A stretch of 64,000 nt of DNA, taken from NCBI GenBank assembly GCA_965209045.1, contig CBDBPW010000003.1, positions 2,046,001-2,110,000 of the forward strand, given 5' to 3'. This document shows positions 9,603 to 17,095 of this stretch, in pieces (position 1 is the first letter of the stretch; each line of letters opens with the position of its first letter). A model generated the notes under the pieces. It had not been told where the DNA came from. It did not search any database and worked only from the letters and a program-made list of their open reading frames with translations. A program made the translations under genes and the position numbers. Origin of the DNA: JAJEFO01 sp965209045 (lineage in GTDB: Bacteria > Pseudomonadota > Alphaproteobacteria > Rhodobacterales > Rhodobacteraceae).

Positions 9603-11126
9603 TCATGCTGCGATGGCCTGATTCGCCCGCCAGTCGAGGAAGTCGGGCACCCTGAGGTTCATGGCGCAGCTCTTGAGAGCGAGCATCGCGTTCGCGCCTC
9701 TCTCCGACCAGCGTGTTCCCGAGCGCTTGAGGCGCAGCCCGAACTGGCGACAGCCACCCTCCACGACACCGCTTCCGACCTGCATGCCCAGGTCGCGGCA
9801 CCTGTCGTACCGCATCCTCTCGATGTTCTTGCAGAAGTACCGACAGCAGTCCTCCACCGCCTTGTGCCGGCCGCTGAAGGGTTCCAGCTCCCGGACCACC
9901 CTGTCGGCCCGCCCCGCCTCGATGTCCGCCTTCACCTTCGCGAAGCGCCGGTCCCGCTCCGGCCCCTCCGGGAGGATCGCCTTCACGGCGTCGGACGCGT
10001 ATTCCAGCGCGTGGAACTGGTCGAGCACGAAGGTGACCTTCCCGCCCCCGAGGACCTCGTCGCAGGTGTTCCTGATCCATTCGGCTCCGTCGGAGATCAC
10101 GATGACCTCCCCGGCGTCGTGCAGCCCGCGCCGCCGCGCCTCGCGGCCGAGGCGCATGGCGAAGTCCGAGGGGTCCCTGCTTCCCGACGCCGCCGCCGCG
10201 CTGTCGATGAGGCAGCTGAAGCTCTCGCTGCCCCGGTCCTTGAGCGCCGCGCCGGTCTCGGGGTCGCGCCCCTCGGCGGTGTACATGACGGCCAGTTTCG
10301 CCTCGCGCGTCTTCGCGCTCCCGTCCTCCTGCTTGCCGGCGACGCCCTCGGTCTCCTCCTTCCGCATCGGGATCCCGGTCCCGTCGATCGAGAGATACAT
10401 GCGCGTTTCCGGGGGCCTGCCGTCCACCACCTCCCCGCGCTCGAACCGCAGCGCCTCCTCGCCGAGCGCCAGCGACCAGCGCTGCAGCGAGCTCGACGAG
10501 GCGTCCAGGCCCGCAAGGTTCGCGATGTGCCCGCTCGCCGCCTCGAAGCTCATCATCGGCACCGTCTCGGCCATGACGCTCGCCATCCCCGGCGTGAAGG
10601 CGCTGCCCTCCAGGCCCAGCACCTGGTCCAGCGGGAAGCAGCCCTTGCCGCACGACCGGCAGCGGTAGTGGCTGCGCTTCACCTCCACCCTGCCCAGCCG
10701 CGTGAGCCACGATTTCCTCCTGCCCGTCCCGTGCCGGACCATCGGCCTGCCGCAGCCCTCGCACCTCGGCGCCGGCAGCGCTCCGTCAAGCTGCTCGAAC
10801 AGATGCTTCAGCGCCGCCGCGCCGCCGCCGAGGGAGGCGTCCCGGAGCGCACGCTCCACGCCGTCGAGGTCCGGGGCGCCCGACGCGAGGTCCGCCGCCA
10901 GCTTCGGCATCCGCGGGCCAAACTCCGCCGAAACCGCCTCCAGCAGCGCCGGAAGCGGCCCGTCCCCGGCGATGTCCAGGCTCCGCACCTCGCCGTCCTC
11001 CAGCCAGTACCGGGTGTGCCCGCCATCATGCGGCCGGACCACCGCCGCACCTTCCTCTCCCAAGCCTTCCAGATACGCCACCGCGTCCGGATGCCGATGA
11101 CCGTGATCCCCCTCGCCATGCGCCAT
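9603..11126 (-). CDS. ISKra4-family transposase
   Basis: The protein is about 507 residues long from the ATG at 11126, which has AGGAG 8 bases upstream; the frame stays open to 11222 but without a better start. It contains a zinc-finger-like CEGCGRP and CRSCGKG pair, then the DDE-type catalytic region typical of ISKra4 transposases with LSIDGTGIPMRK, VIVISDGAEWIRN and FVLDQFHALEYA, and a C-terminal GSGVVEGGCRQFGLRLKRSG. It catalyses movement of the surrounding element. The stop codon lies immediately inside the left inverted repeat. I see no frameshift or missing motif, so the enzyme is probably functional. Confidence 0.92.
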   Translation of the reverse strand: MAHGEGDHGHRHPDAVAYLEGLGEEGAAVVRPHDGGHTRYWLEDGEVRSLDIAGDGPLPALLEAVSAEFGPRMPKLAADLASGAPDLDGVERALRDASLGGGAAALKHLFEQLDGALPAPRCEGCGRPMVRHGTGRRKSWLTRLGRVEVKRSHYRCRSCGKGCFPLDQVLGLEGSAFTPGMASVMAETVPMMSFEAASGHIANLAGLDASSSSLQRWSLALGEEALRFERGEVVDGRPPETRMYLSIDGTGIPMRKEETEGVAGKQEDGSAKTREAKLAVMYTAEGRDPETGAALKDRGSESFSCLIDSAAAASGSRDPSDFAMRLGREARRRGLHDAGEVIVISDGAEWIRNTCDEVLGGGKVTFVLDQFHALEYASDAVKAILPEGPERDRRFAKVKADIEAGRADRVVRELEPFSGRHKAVEDCCRYFCKNIERMRYDRCRDLGMQVGSGVVEGGCRQFGLRLKRSGTRWSERGANAMLALKSCAMNLRVPDFLDWRANQAIAA

Positions 11127-11232
11127 GGTTCGTGCTCCTGCCAGTTGCCTGCAACGGCGCGCCGCCGGCCGGTTCCTCCGGCCGTTGTCGGGCACGCAGC
11201 CGCCGCAGCGTAGCAAGGGCAAATCAAAACTG

Positions 11233-11254
11233 GCAACTAAATTGGGCTACACCC
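11233..11254. repeat. Right terminal inverted repeat of the ISKra4-family element
   Basis: Complement of the left terminal repeat with 20 of 22 positions identical; it ends at the base before the duplicated nonamer. Confidence 0.88.
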
Positions 11255-11263
11255 GATGACGCT
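11255..11263. repeat. Target-site duplication, right copy
   Basis: Second copy of gatgacgct. On the coding strand it forms the codons for Ser-Val-Ile that join both halves of the interrupted gene. Confidence 0.9.
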
Positions 11264-11902
11264 ATCGGAGTTGACCATCTCGTGAAGGCGTCCCAGATGA
11301 TCGAACGCCATCGAATGATCAGCCAATCCGAGAGGCTGGAGATGTTTATGTATTTCGCGCAGATCCTTAAATTTCGTGATGTTGTTGACACGGAACCACG
11401 ACGGATCTCCTGCGGCGCTGTCCTCTGGCATCATCTTGAACAGAAACTCCGAGCCGGACTCGTCGTCATCCGCCCTTTCGGTCAATTTCAGGTGGAGATG
11501 TCGTGTGGGAAAGGCGTCTGGATTGCTCCACCACAGTCGCGGGAGTTTCTCTGCGTAACTGCCGAATATGCCGATGTTGAGCGCCGTCAAGCGCTGTTGC
11601 CCGTCAAGGATCGCAGTGAAGTCTTGCGAAGTGTCCGCTATCGTCAGTTCGTGGCAATGCGGGTTGTCCCGTTCGTGGTAGTGAGTGATGAATTCGTACC
11701 AGTTGTGCTTGTCTGTCAAATCCCTCTGGACTTTCCAGAACAGGAATGCGCCGATCGGATAGCCGCGCATGAGGCTGTCGAAGAGCGTGCAAATCTGCTT
11801 CTGGTCCCACTCGAAATTTCGTTGGATCGCCGGCAGAGCATACTGGCGCGCATGTATCTTCTCGAGAGCGTCCATGATGGTGATTGGCGTCTGGAAAGGC
11901 AT

Positions 11903-12577
11903 CGCAATGAACTCCTGGAACTTAGGCTGCTGACGGATTTCGGATACTGGTCGCGCAGAATACAAGAAACAACGCATGCTGTGGTTGGAAGCGGTATGGC
12001 CGCAAGACGTTTATCACCCTAAGGGCGTGAGATGGTCACGGCACTTGGTCGGGCCGCAAGGCGCACGCAACCCTGACTTCGGTTCATTTCATCGACTCTC
12101 AGCTTATAGCAGCGATAACGTCGCTGACGCACTCCTCGCGCAAGTCTCATTGGTTTCGGGAGCAAAGCGGCTGCATCAAAGTTGGCGGCTCCAACACCAG
12201 GGCTCTGTCACAGTCAGGACTTTCACGACCGTTGCTTAGCGACTGTTTCGTCCGAAATCCCATTTCGCGTATTACCGGCAGCATTGGGCAATTGCATCTC
12301 TTGTCGTTGCTTGTTCTTGAGGCCACCAACCTGTCCGAATTGCCACCGGCAACTCTCAGCATCGGCAGAAGCTCCACCGATCCACAGTATTGTCCGGCAC
12401 TCCGAGTGTCACAACGCTCCATTTGCAATCCGGTGTCTCGCCATTCTGCGGGCGATCACGTGGGATTCCGCATTGCGGTCGTGTCAAGGACCGTCCGATC
12501 CACCTCCGCAACGTTGATCGAACCCAAATGTCCCAGCCCAAGCCTTATGCCGGAAACGTGTCCGCGCGGGGCACGCG
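11903..12577. other. Upstream region of the GmrSD-like gene and decayed sequence
   Basis: This 675-base stretch should hold the promoter of the minus-strand GmrSD-like gene. No complete gene is supported. Plus-strand codons from about 12369 to 12490 read PALRVSQRS and then GDHVGFRIAVV, which loosely resembles the C-terminal end of formylglycine-generating-enzyme (SUMF1) domains. That match is short and I treat it as a possible gene remnant only. Confidence 0.35.
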
Positions 12578-13057
12578 TCACGCCCGCCTCACCGGGCCGC
12601 CGACCTTCACCTCGACCGACTTGGCTCCGTGCCACTCCTTCACGGCCTTCGCCAGCAGCCTCTCCGCGTTCTCCGGCCCGAAGAGTTTCTCGAACGCCAG
12701 GAACAGTTCGTCGATCCTTCCGTCGGCGATCATTTCCGTCACCTTCGCGTCGCGAAGGAACTCGACCTGGTTGCCGAGCTTCTCGAGCCAGGCAGGGTCG
12801 GGAGACGATCCGATCACCTTCAGGATGAAGTCGACCTGGTGGGACAGCAGGTCCTGGTCCTCGGCGCTCAGCACCAGCCGCTCCGGTTCCGGGCGGTCGT
12901 CGAAGATCGACAGGTTCGCGTTCAGCGCCCGCTCGACGAGCCAGGGCGACGTCTTCATGCCGGCGGCGGCGGCCCGCCGCTTCGCCTCTTCCCACTGCGC
13001 GTCGGAACAGGAGACGTGGAAGGTGCGCCTCTCCGGCCGGCCTCGTGACCGAGTCAT
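12578..13057 (-). CDS. Plasmid mobilisation-type protein, third gene of a three-gene operon
   Basis: The 159-residue protein begins with a basic region RSRGRPERRTFHVSCS, followed by a helix-turn-helix-like stretch (EEAKRRAAAAGMKTSPWLVERAL) broken across residues 22-44. This layout is typical of ribbon-helix-helix accessory proteins that bind oriT beside a relaxase (MobC-like). Its C-terminal half (LEKLGNQVEFL onward) is duplicated in the relic at 7776-8005. The ATG at 13057 overlaps the stop of the preceding gene by 4 bases (ATGA). The partner is presumably the MobF relaxase about 9 kb away. The exact family name is uncertain. Confidence 0.6.
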   Translation of the reverse strand: MTRSRGRPERRTFHVSCSDAQWEEAKRRAAAAGMKTSPWLVERALNANLSIFDDRPEPERLVLSAEDQDLLSHQVDFILKVIGSSPDPAWLEKLGNQVEFLRDAKVTEMIADGRIDELFLAFEKLFGPENAERLLAKAVKEWHGAKSVEVKVGGPVRRA

Positions 13058-13383
13058 TCCGGGTCCCTCATGTCGAAGGGAAGCTCTCCGTTCTGCAGCT
13101 GGTAGAGGAGCTGGACCGCCTCTATCAATGGCGGCCCGCCGTCCAACCTTGCGAAAAAGATCCCGACGATGCGCCGCTGCAGCTCGCGAACGTTCCGCAG
13201 GAGCTCCCGCTGCTCCTCGGGCGTGAGCACGAGCGGCGGGGGCGGCTCGGGCCTGACGTCGTGCAGGGCGCAGGTCATCACGAACTCGGACACGCTCACG
13301 CCGACCGATTCCGCCCGCTTCCGGATCCGCTCCCAGTCGGCGGGATCCCTGCAGTAGACCGGGCGTCCCCTCTTAAGGCTCAT
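13054..13383 (-). CDS. Plasmid mobilisation-type protein, second gene of the operon
   Basis: From the ATG at 13383 the product is 109 residues. It starts SLKRGRPVYCRDPADWERI, a basic strand followed by RKRAESVGVSVSEFVMTCAL, the expected shape of a ribbon-helix-helix DNA-binding domain. A Pro-rich linker and a helix (TPEEQRELLRNVRELQRR) follow. Longer upstream extensions of the frame run through the neighbouring gene and are rejected. Both ends overlap its neighbours by ATGA, so the three genes should be translated as a coupled set. Confidence 0.62.
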   Translation of the reverse strand: MSLKRGRPVYCRDPADWERIRKRAESVGVSVSEFVMTCALHDVRPEPPPPLVLTPEEQRELLRNVRELQRRIVGIFFARLDGGPPLIEAVQLLYQLQNGELPFDMRDPE

Positions 13384-13730
13384 CGCGAAACCTCCGCCTC
13401 TCCCGAGACCGCCCGCTCCGTGCGAAGCCGGAGCTCGACCCTTCGGAGCGCCGCCGTCCAGCCGTCGTCCTCGCCGCGCTCCGCCAGCCGCATCCGCTCG
13501 ACCTCGGCCAGAGTCAGCACCGCGGTCTCTATCCGGTCGAGCCGCGCCGCGATCGTCGCGAGCGACGGACCCGGCGCCCTCTCCGGCGCCAGAGCGCGCC
13601 GGACGACGTAGCCGCTCGCGGACATCCGCGCGGCCTTCGCCCGCTCCCGGACGAGGTCCCATTCGCTGTCCGTCGCCTTGACAGCCCTCTGCTTCCTGAC
13701 GGCCTTGGGTCCTGCGGAATCGTCTTGCAT
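13380..13730 (-). CDS. Plasmid mobilisation-type protein, first gene of the operon
   Basis: The 116-residue product has a basic N-terminus, then KATDSEWDLVRERAKAARMS and ASGYVVRRAL, again a ribbon-helix-helix-like DNA-binding segment, and a C-terminal part rich in Arg and Glu that could form a coiled coil (SLATIAARLDRIETAVLTLA). A purine-rich GAGGGG lies 6 bases before the ATG. It is the promoter-proximal gene of the operon and shares the general plan of the two genes after it, suggesting an old tandem duplication with divergence. A relaxosome role is inferred from shape and from the nearby relaxase. Confidence 0.6.
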   Translation of the reverse strand: MQDDSAGPKAVRKQRAVKATDSEWDLVRERAKAARMSASGYVVRRALAPERAPGPSLATIAARLDRIETAVLTLAEVERMRLAERGEDDGWTAALRRVELRLRTERAVSGEAEVSR

Positions 13731-14136
13731 GGTTGGCCCCTCTATGTGCAGGCTCCCTCCTCAGAACCCTTTCTTAAGCGTGGACAGACATCTTTCGTAT
13801 ATTGCACATGCCCTTGCCCATGCCAAGTATGTCCACGCTGCAACGGTTTCTCCGGCCCCTCGGCTTGCCCATTACTCTCCCGGAAATGCAGCTCTCGCGC
13901 GTTCCGATTCCGCGACTCCCCCATGTGTAATGCACATGATTTCCACTTGTGCGCGACCGCAACCTCCTGTAATCTATTACTGAACGAGAGGAGAGAGGGA
14001 CTCTGGGCAACGGTGTCGCTACGCGGCGTTCTGGTCTTCTAAGGGCCACACCCCAACGAGCGGTCGTTACTTACGCAAGCCGGCGGGGTCGTGCAAGACC
14101 CGCAATCCGCTCTTCGGCGGCTTGCGCTCGCCAGGC
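13731..14136. promoter_or_regulatory. Control region of the mobilisation operon; candidate oriT
   Basis: This 406-base non-coding region lies directly upstream of the operon and is more AT-rich than the genes. It contains a 10-bp perfect inverted repeat (13777-13786 with 13830-13839), a short hairpin catgtg/cacatg at 13922-13938, and two copies of tgcacatg at 13803-13810 and 13931-13938. Such repeats next to relaxosome genes are typical of oriT or of autoregulatory operators. No known nic sequence was recognised. The right part also contains the 3' flank of nhaA and possibly the edge of the mobile region. Confidence 0.4.
13777..13839. repeat. Inverted repeat, 10-bp arms with 43-base spacing
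   Basis: The left arm agcgtggaca (13777-13786) is the exact complement of the right arm tgtccacgct (13830-13839). Smaller nested repeats (catg motifs) lie in between. It could be an oriT feature or a regulator binding site. Confidence 0.7.
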
Positions 14137-15435
14137 TCATCCGTGCTGTTTCTCGATCTTCGAGAGCTTCCCGACAATCAGGGAAAGCACCGCAGCGAAG
14201 AAACTGAGAAGGGCGCCCATCTTCGCTGCATCCTGCACGGGGCCCGCATCGAAGGCGACCGTTGCGATGAACAGCGAAACCGTGAAGCCGATCGCGGCCA
14301 CGCAGCCGATCACGAAGAGATCGATGACGCGAACGCCCGCCGGCAATCCAAGCTTCAATGGGGCAGCCGCGAACCAGCCGAAAAGCAGAACGCCGAAGGG
14401 CTTGCCCACGATCAGGCCCAGGAGAACCAGCCAGGTCGCAGTGCCAATTGCAGAGAATTCGACGCCCGCATTCAAGAGGCCAAAGAAGAAGAGAATGACC
14501 TCGACGGGATGCTTCAGCAAATGCTCGCAATGGTTCAGCAAATCCGTCAGGTACTGCTCCGCTTCGGCAAAGATGCCGAAGGCGCGATCTGCATGGGGAA
14601 GTGTCGGCACGATGGGAAGCAGGCCCAGCGCGGGATGCAGGCCGCTCTCCTGGAACCCGTACCAGCTCAAGGCTCCCGCGACGAGATAGGGCCAGAAAGA
14701 CAGTTTCTTCCGCACCCAGGTCGACTTCCGTCGCAGCTGGTCCGCGCGGTCCAGCCAGCGAGGCAGCCAGTTGAAGAGCACGTAGACCGCGATCGCCGAG
14801 AAGACCGACAGCAGGAACCAAGCAGGCGCCAGTTCGCCGGACGGGTAGAAGATCGCCAGGATGATCAAGCCGCAGGCGTCGTCGGCGATTGCGAGGAGCA
14901 GCAGGAATCGGACCGCCGGATGCCCGGCTCCGAACACGAGCCGGCCCACAAGATAGCTGAAGGCGATGTCAGTGGCAGTCGGTATCGCCCATCCGTTCGC
15001 CACCGCGTCATAGGTATCCGAGCCAAGATATGCCGCGAGACCGAGGTACACGACGATCGGGCCGATCATCCCTCCCGCGGTTGCGACGAGCGGAGTTGCC
15101 GCCTTCCTGCCGCGGAGCGAGCCGTTTTCAAGTATGATCGCCTCCCAGACCTCCTTCGCCGCGATCGCGAAGAAGAAGGCCATCAGGACGTCATTCACGA
15201 GGAAATGGAAACTCAGGACCCTCTCGACGTCCGGCAAGTCGCTGATGCCGTAGTACTTGCCATAAGCCTTCAGCCAGTAGCCCGCATCCACCCCCACCCA
15301 GTCGTTGAACCAGAGCGGATACTCGACCATCAGCTTGTAGGTATCGGGATCGGAATTTGCCCAGACAAGAGCGATCAGCGCCCCGACGATCAACAGCAGC
15401 GAATAATTCGTGACGAAGTTCCAGACGCGATACAT
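14137..15435 (-). CDS. nhaA: Na+/H+ antiporter NhaA
   Basis: The 432-residue inner-membrane protein exchanges protons for sodium and supports pH and salt homeostasis. NhaA signatures are clear: GWAIPTATDIAFS, the ion-binding double aspartate in AIADDACGLIILAIFY, and GLHPALGLLP. About eleven or twelve hydrophobic segments are visible, starting with SLLLIVGALIALVWAN. GGAG lies about 8 bases before the ATG. The gene follows the permease gene on the same strand after a 177-base gap, so it may be in the same transcription unit but probably has its own promoter. It is a normal, complete chromosomal gene. Confidence 0.95.
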   Translation of the reverse strand: MYRVWNFVTNYSLLLIVGALIALVWANSDPDTYKLMVEYPLWFNDWVGVDAGYWLKAYGKYYGISDLPDVERVLSFHFLVNDVLMAFFFAIAAKEVWEAIILENGSLRGRKAATPLVATAGGMIGPIVVYLGLAAYLGSDTYDAVANGWAIPTATDIAFSYLVGRLVFGAGHPAVRFLLLLAIADDACGLIILAIFYPSGELAPAWFLLSVFSAIAVYVLFNWLPRWLDRADQLRRKSTWVRKKLSFWPYLVAGALSWYGFQESGLHPALGLLPIVPTLPHADRAFGIFAEAEQYLTDLLNHCEHLLKHPVEVILFFFGLLNAGVEFSAIGTATWLVLLGLIVGKPFGVLLFGWFAAAPLKLGLPAGVRVIDLFVIGCVAAIGFTVSLFIATVAFDAGPVQDAAKMGALLSFFAAVLSLIVGKLSKIEKQHG

Positions 15436-15612
15436 CCCGAGGCTCCTTCAGGCATTCAGGTCGGAATAAACTGCCAACCCGTGCTGGGCAAGCCGAGGAC
15501 CTGCAATTCCGGGGCACCGCGCAGAGTTGCCTGCATTCGGGTCGGCTTCCATGACTTTCCGGAAGGTTGGCATGCCGTCAGGCGGGGCAGGCCAATCAGC
15601 CAGTTCCGTCGC

Positions 15613-16635
15613 TCAGGCAATCGTGCCCCAGGCAAGGCCCGCGATCAGCGCCCCTAGGAGAGCAATCCCGAGGTACCCGGCAAAGACCCGTGGCTTGACA
15701 AGCGCCCAGACAGCAATTGCGGCCGGAATGGAACTGACGCCTCCGGCCAGCACGAACGACATGGCAGCCCCAGGCGCCATGCCCTGGGTCAGGAGGGCAT
15801 CCACCAGCGGCACGGCCGCGTAGCCGTTCAGGTAGGCCGGCGCACCAACGATGGCTCCCAGAAGAACCGGAACCACGCCTTCGCCACCCAGGATTCCCGC
15901 GATCATCTCTGCAGGCACGTAGGCGAGCATCAACGCTTCGACCATGTAGGCAAGCATCAGCCACTTGCCGAGAAAGAGCGCGTTTTCGATGACGGTGCCG
16001 CGGAAGACCTCGCGACGCTGACGTTCGCGCCAGAAGCGCCATTCCGGCGTGCCCTTGAAGGGCGACGGGCCGCAGCCGCATCCCTTGTCCTGGGGCTGCG
16101 GCCTCAAGGGGTCGGCAAAGACAGGAGACCGAAAGAGGAGGCGGACGATCATTCCGCCCAGAAGTCCCATGCCTACCGCACTGACTGTCTTCGCGACAGC
16201 GAAAGGCATGCCGAGAGTCCCGGCCGTGATCAGGAACATGGCCGGGTCCATCAACGGAGAGGAAAGCCAGAATGCCATCACCGCGGACAGGGGTGCTCCG
16301 ACGGCGAGAAGGGCCGCAATGAAGGGAATCACTTCGCAGGAACAGAACGGCGACAGGCCGCCGAGAAGCGCTGCAAGCACGATCATCCGCACCTCGCGCC
16401 CCTCGAAGGCCTTTGCGAGCAAGGCTTCCGCACCGGTCGCCTTGAGGAGTCCGACCGCCAGAACCGCGAACAGGATGAACATGCCCGTTTGGGAAAATGC
16501 GCCGATCGCGAATCTCACGGTCTCCTTCGCCTGCAACGGATCGATGAGCGAAACCAACAGCGGCAACGCGAGGACCAGAAGCCAGACCCGATCGATCCTC
16601 ACGCGTCCAGCAAGCGATGCAGTCAAGTCAACCAT
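15613..16635 (-). CDS. Permease of the ArsP/DUF318 (PF03773) family
   Basis: The 340-residue membrane protein has the family hallmark GGLSPFCSCEVIPFIAALL with its conserved CSC, and a second hydrophobic half with GAIVGAPAYLNGYAAVPLV. A central loop carries KGCGCGP, a Cys cluster that could bind metal or metalloid. Members such as ArsP export organoarsenicals; others have unknown substrates. The start overlaps the stop of the ArsR-family regulator by 8 bases, so they form one operon under the palindrome at 16960-16997. A metalloid or thiol-reactive substrate is likely from this pairing, but not proven. Confidence 0.8.
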   Translation of the reverse strand: MVDLTASLAGRVRIDRVWLLVLALPLLVSLIDPLQAKETVRFAIGAFSQTGMFILFAVLAVGLLKATGAEALLAKAFEGREVRMIVLAALLGGLSPFCSCEVIPFIAALLAVGAPLSAVMAFWLSSPLMDPAMFLITAGTLGMPFAVAKTVSAVGMGLLGGMIVRLLFRSPVFADPLRPQPQDKGCGCGPSPFKGTPEWRFWRERQRREVFRGTVIENALFLGKWLMLAYMVEALMLAYVPAEMIAGILGGEGVVPVLLGAIVGAPAYLNGYAAVPLVDALLTQGMAPGAAMSFVLAGGVSSIPAAIAVWALVKPRVFAGYLGIALLGALIAGLAWGTIA

Positions 16636-16972
16636 GAATTCCGGCCCCTCGGTCAGCCGCGTCGGCGCAGCACTCGTTCAGCAAGAACATCGAGAGTTCC
16701 TGCATGCGTTCATATGCGGCGCCGACGCAGATGATCCTGCGCCCTTCCCGCATCTGCCGCACAAGGCCCGCCGCCGCGAGGACTTTCATGTGGTGGGTCA
16801 AGGTGGACCCGGTCACTCCCGACCTCTCGCCCAGCTCACCAATGGACAACCCGTCAGGTCCTGCGCGCACAAGAACCCTAAGCACCGACAAGCGCTGCTC
16901 CGAGCCCAGCGCCGCGAAACTTGAGGCGGCCTGGCTCAGGTCCAGCGTCGAATCGGATGCGGTCATTTTCAT
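16628..16972 (-). CDS. ArsR-family transcriptional repressor
   Basis: The product is about 114 residues from the ATG at 16972. It has a winged helix with LGSEQRLSVLRVL, the recognition region GSTLTHHMKVLAAAGLV and the wing REGRRIICVG, as in ArsR/SmtB regulators. A C-terminal NECCADAADR contains a Cys pair that could sense a metalloid. A longer frame to 17020 runs back through the palindrome and is less likely to be the start. There is no clear ribosome-binding site because the start codon sits inside the 38-bp palindrome, so the message may be nearly leaderless. It should repress itself and the permease. Confidence 0.88.
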   Translation of the reverse strand: MKMTASDSTLDLSQAASSFAALGSEQRLSVLRVLVRAGPDGLSIGELGERSGVTGSTLTHHMKVLAAAGLVRQMREGRRIICVGAAYERMQELSMFLLNECCADAADRGAGIHG

Positions 16973-16997
16973 ATTTCTAGAAATATGAAAATGACCG
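16960..16997. promoter_or_regulatory. 38-bp perfect palindrome, probable ArsR operator
   Basis: The sequence is symmetric around 16978/16979 over 19 bases on each side, with a core atatttctagaaatat. It covers the start codon of the ArsR-family gene. ArsR/SmtB operators are AT-rich imperfect palindromes of this type; a fully perfect 38-bp one is unusual. Binding here would block transcription start or elongation. Confidence 0.8.
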
Positions 16998-17095
16998 TGA
17001 ATGTCAATGAATTTCTGCACAGGGTGACTATCTGGAGGAAGGGATGGATGCCACCAGCCAGGCCGTTGGTCCGTTCAACGTGCGCCAACGCTCGG

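Larger units (their letters stand above)
9581..11254 (-). mobile_element. ISKra4-family insertion sequence, 1674 bp, complete
   Basis: Both ends are visible. The left end begins gggtgtagccca and the right end is its inverted complement; the 22-base inverted repeats at 9581-9602 and 11233-11254 match at 20 positions. The element is flanked by an exact 9-bp duplication and contains one full-length transposase. The intact ends, intact transposase and perfect duplication point to a recent insertion. It is far more GC-rich than the RT module nearby. Confidence 0.93.
8462..11902 (-). pseudogene. GmrSD/DUF262-family restriction-like protein, interrupted by an ISKra4-family element
   Basis: The N-terminal part (11902 down to 11255) carries the DUF262 hallmarks ALPAIQRNFEW, YPIGAFLFWKV and LDGQQRLTALNIG. 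The C-terminal part (9571 down to 8462) carries HIDHIVARA and DLLPNLQLLNG, a DUF1524/HNH-like nuclease signature. Removing the insertion (9581-11254) and one copy of its 9-bp duplication rejoins the frame exactly as SVISFYEERDQNLDKVLDIF, giving about 585 residues. The start at 11902 is chosen because AGGAG sits 9 bases upstream and the protein begins MPFQTPITIMDALEKIH; an earlier ATG at 11977 lacks this. Single-chain GmrSD proteins are type IV restriction enzymes that attack modified phage DNA. As it stands the gene should be inactive, although the C-terminal fragment could still be translated. Confidence 0.85.

Noticed and set aside
9595..10764. Second long minus-strand frame inside the ISKra4-family transposase
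   Set aside because: Low-complexity composition and no motifs; the transposase frame explains the region.
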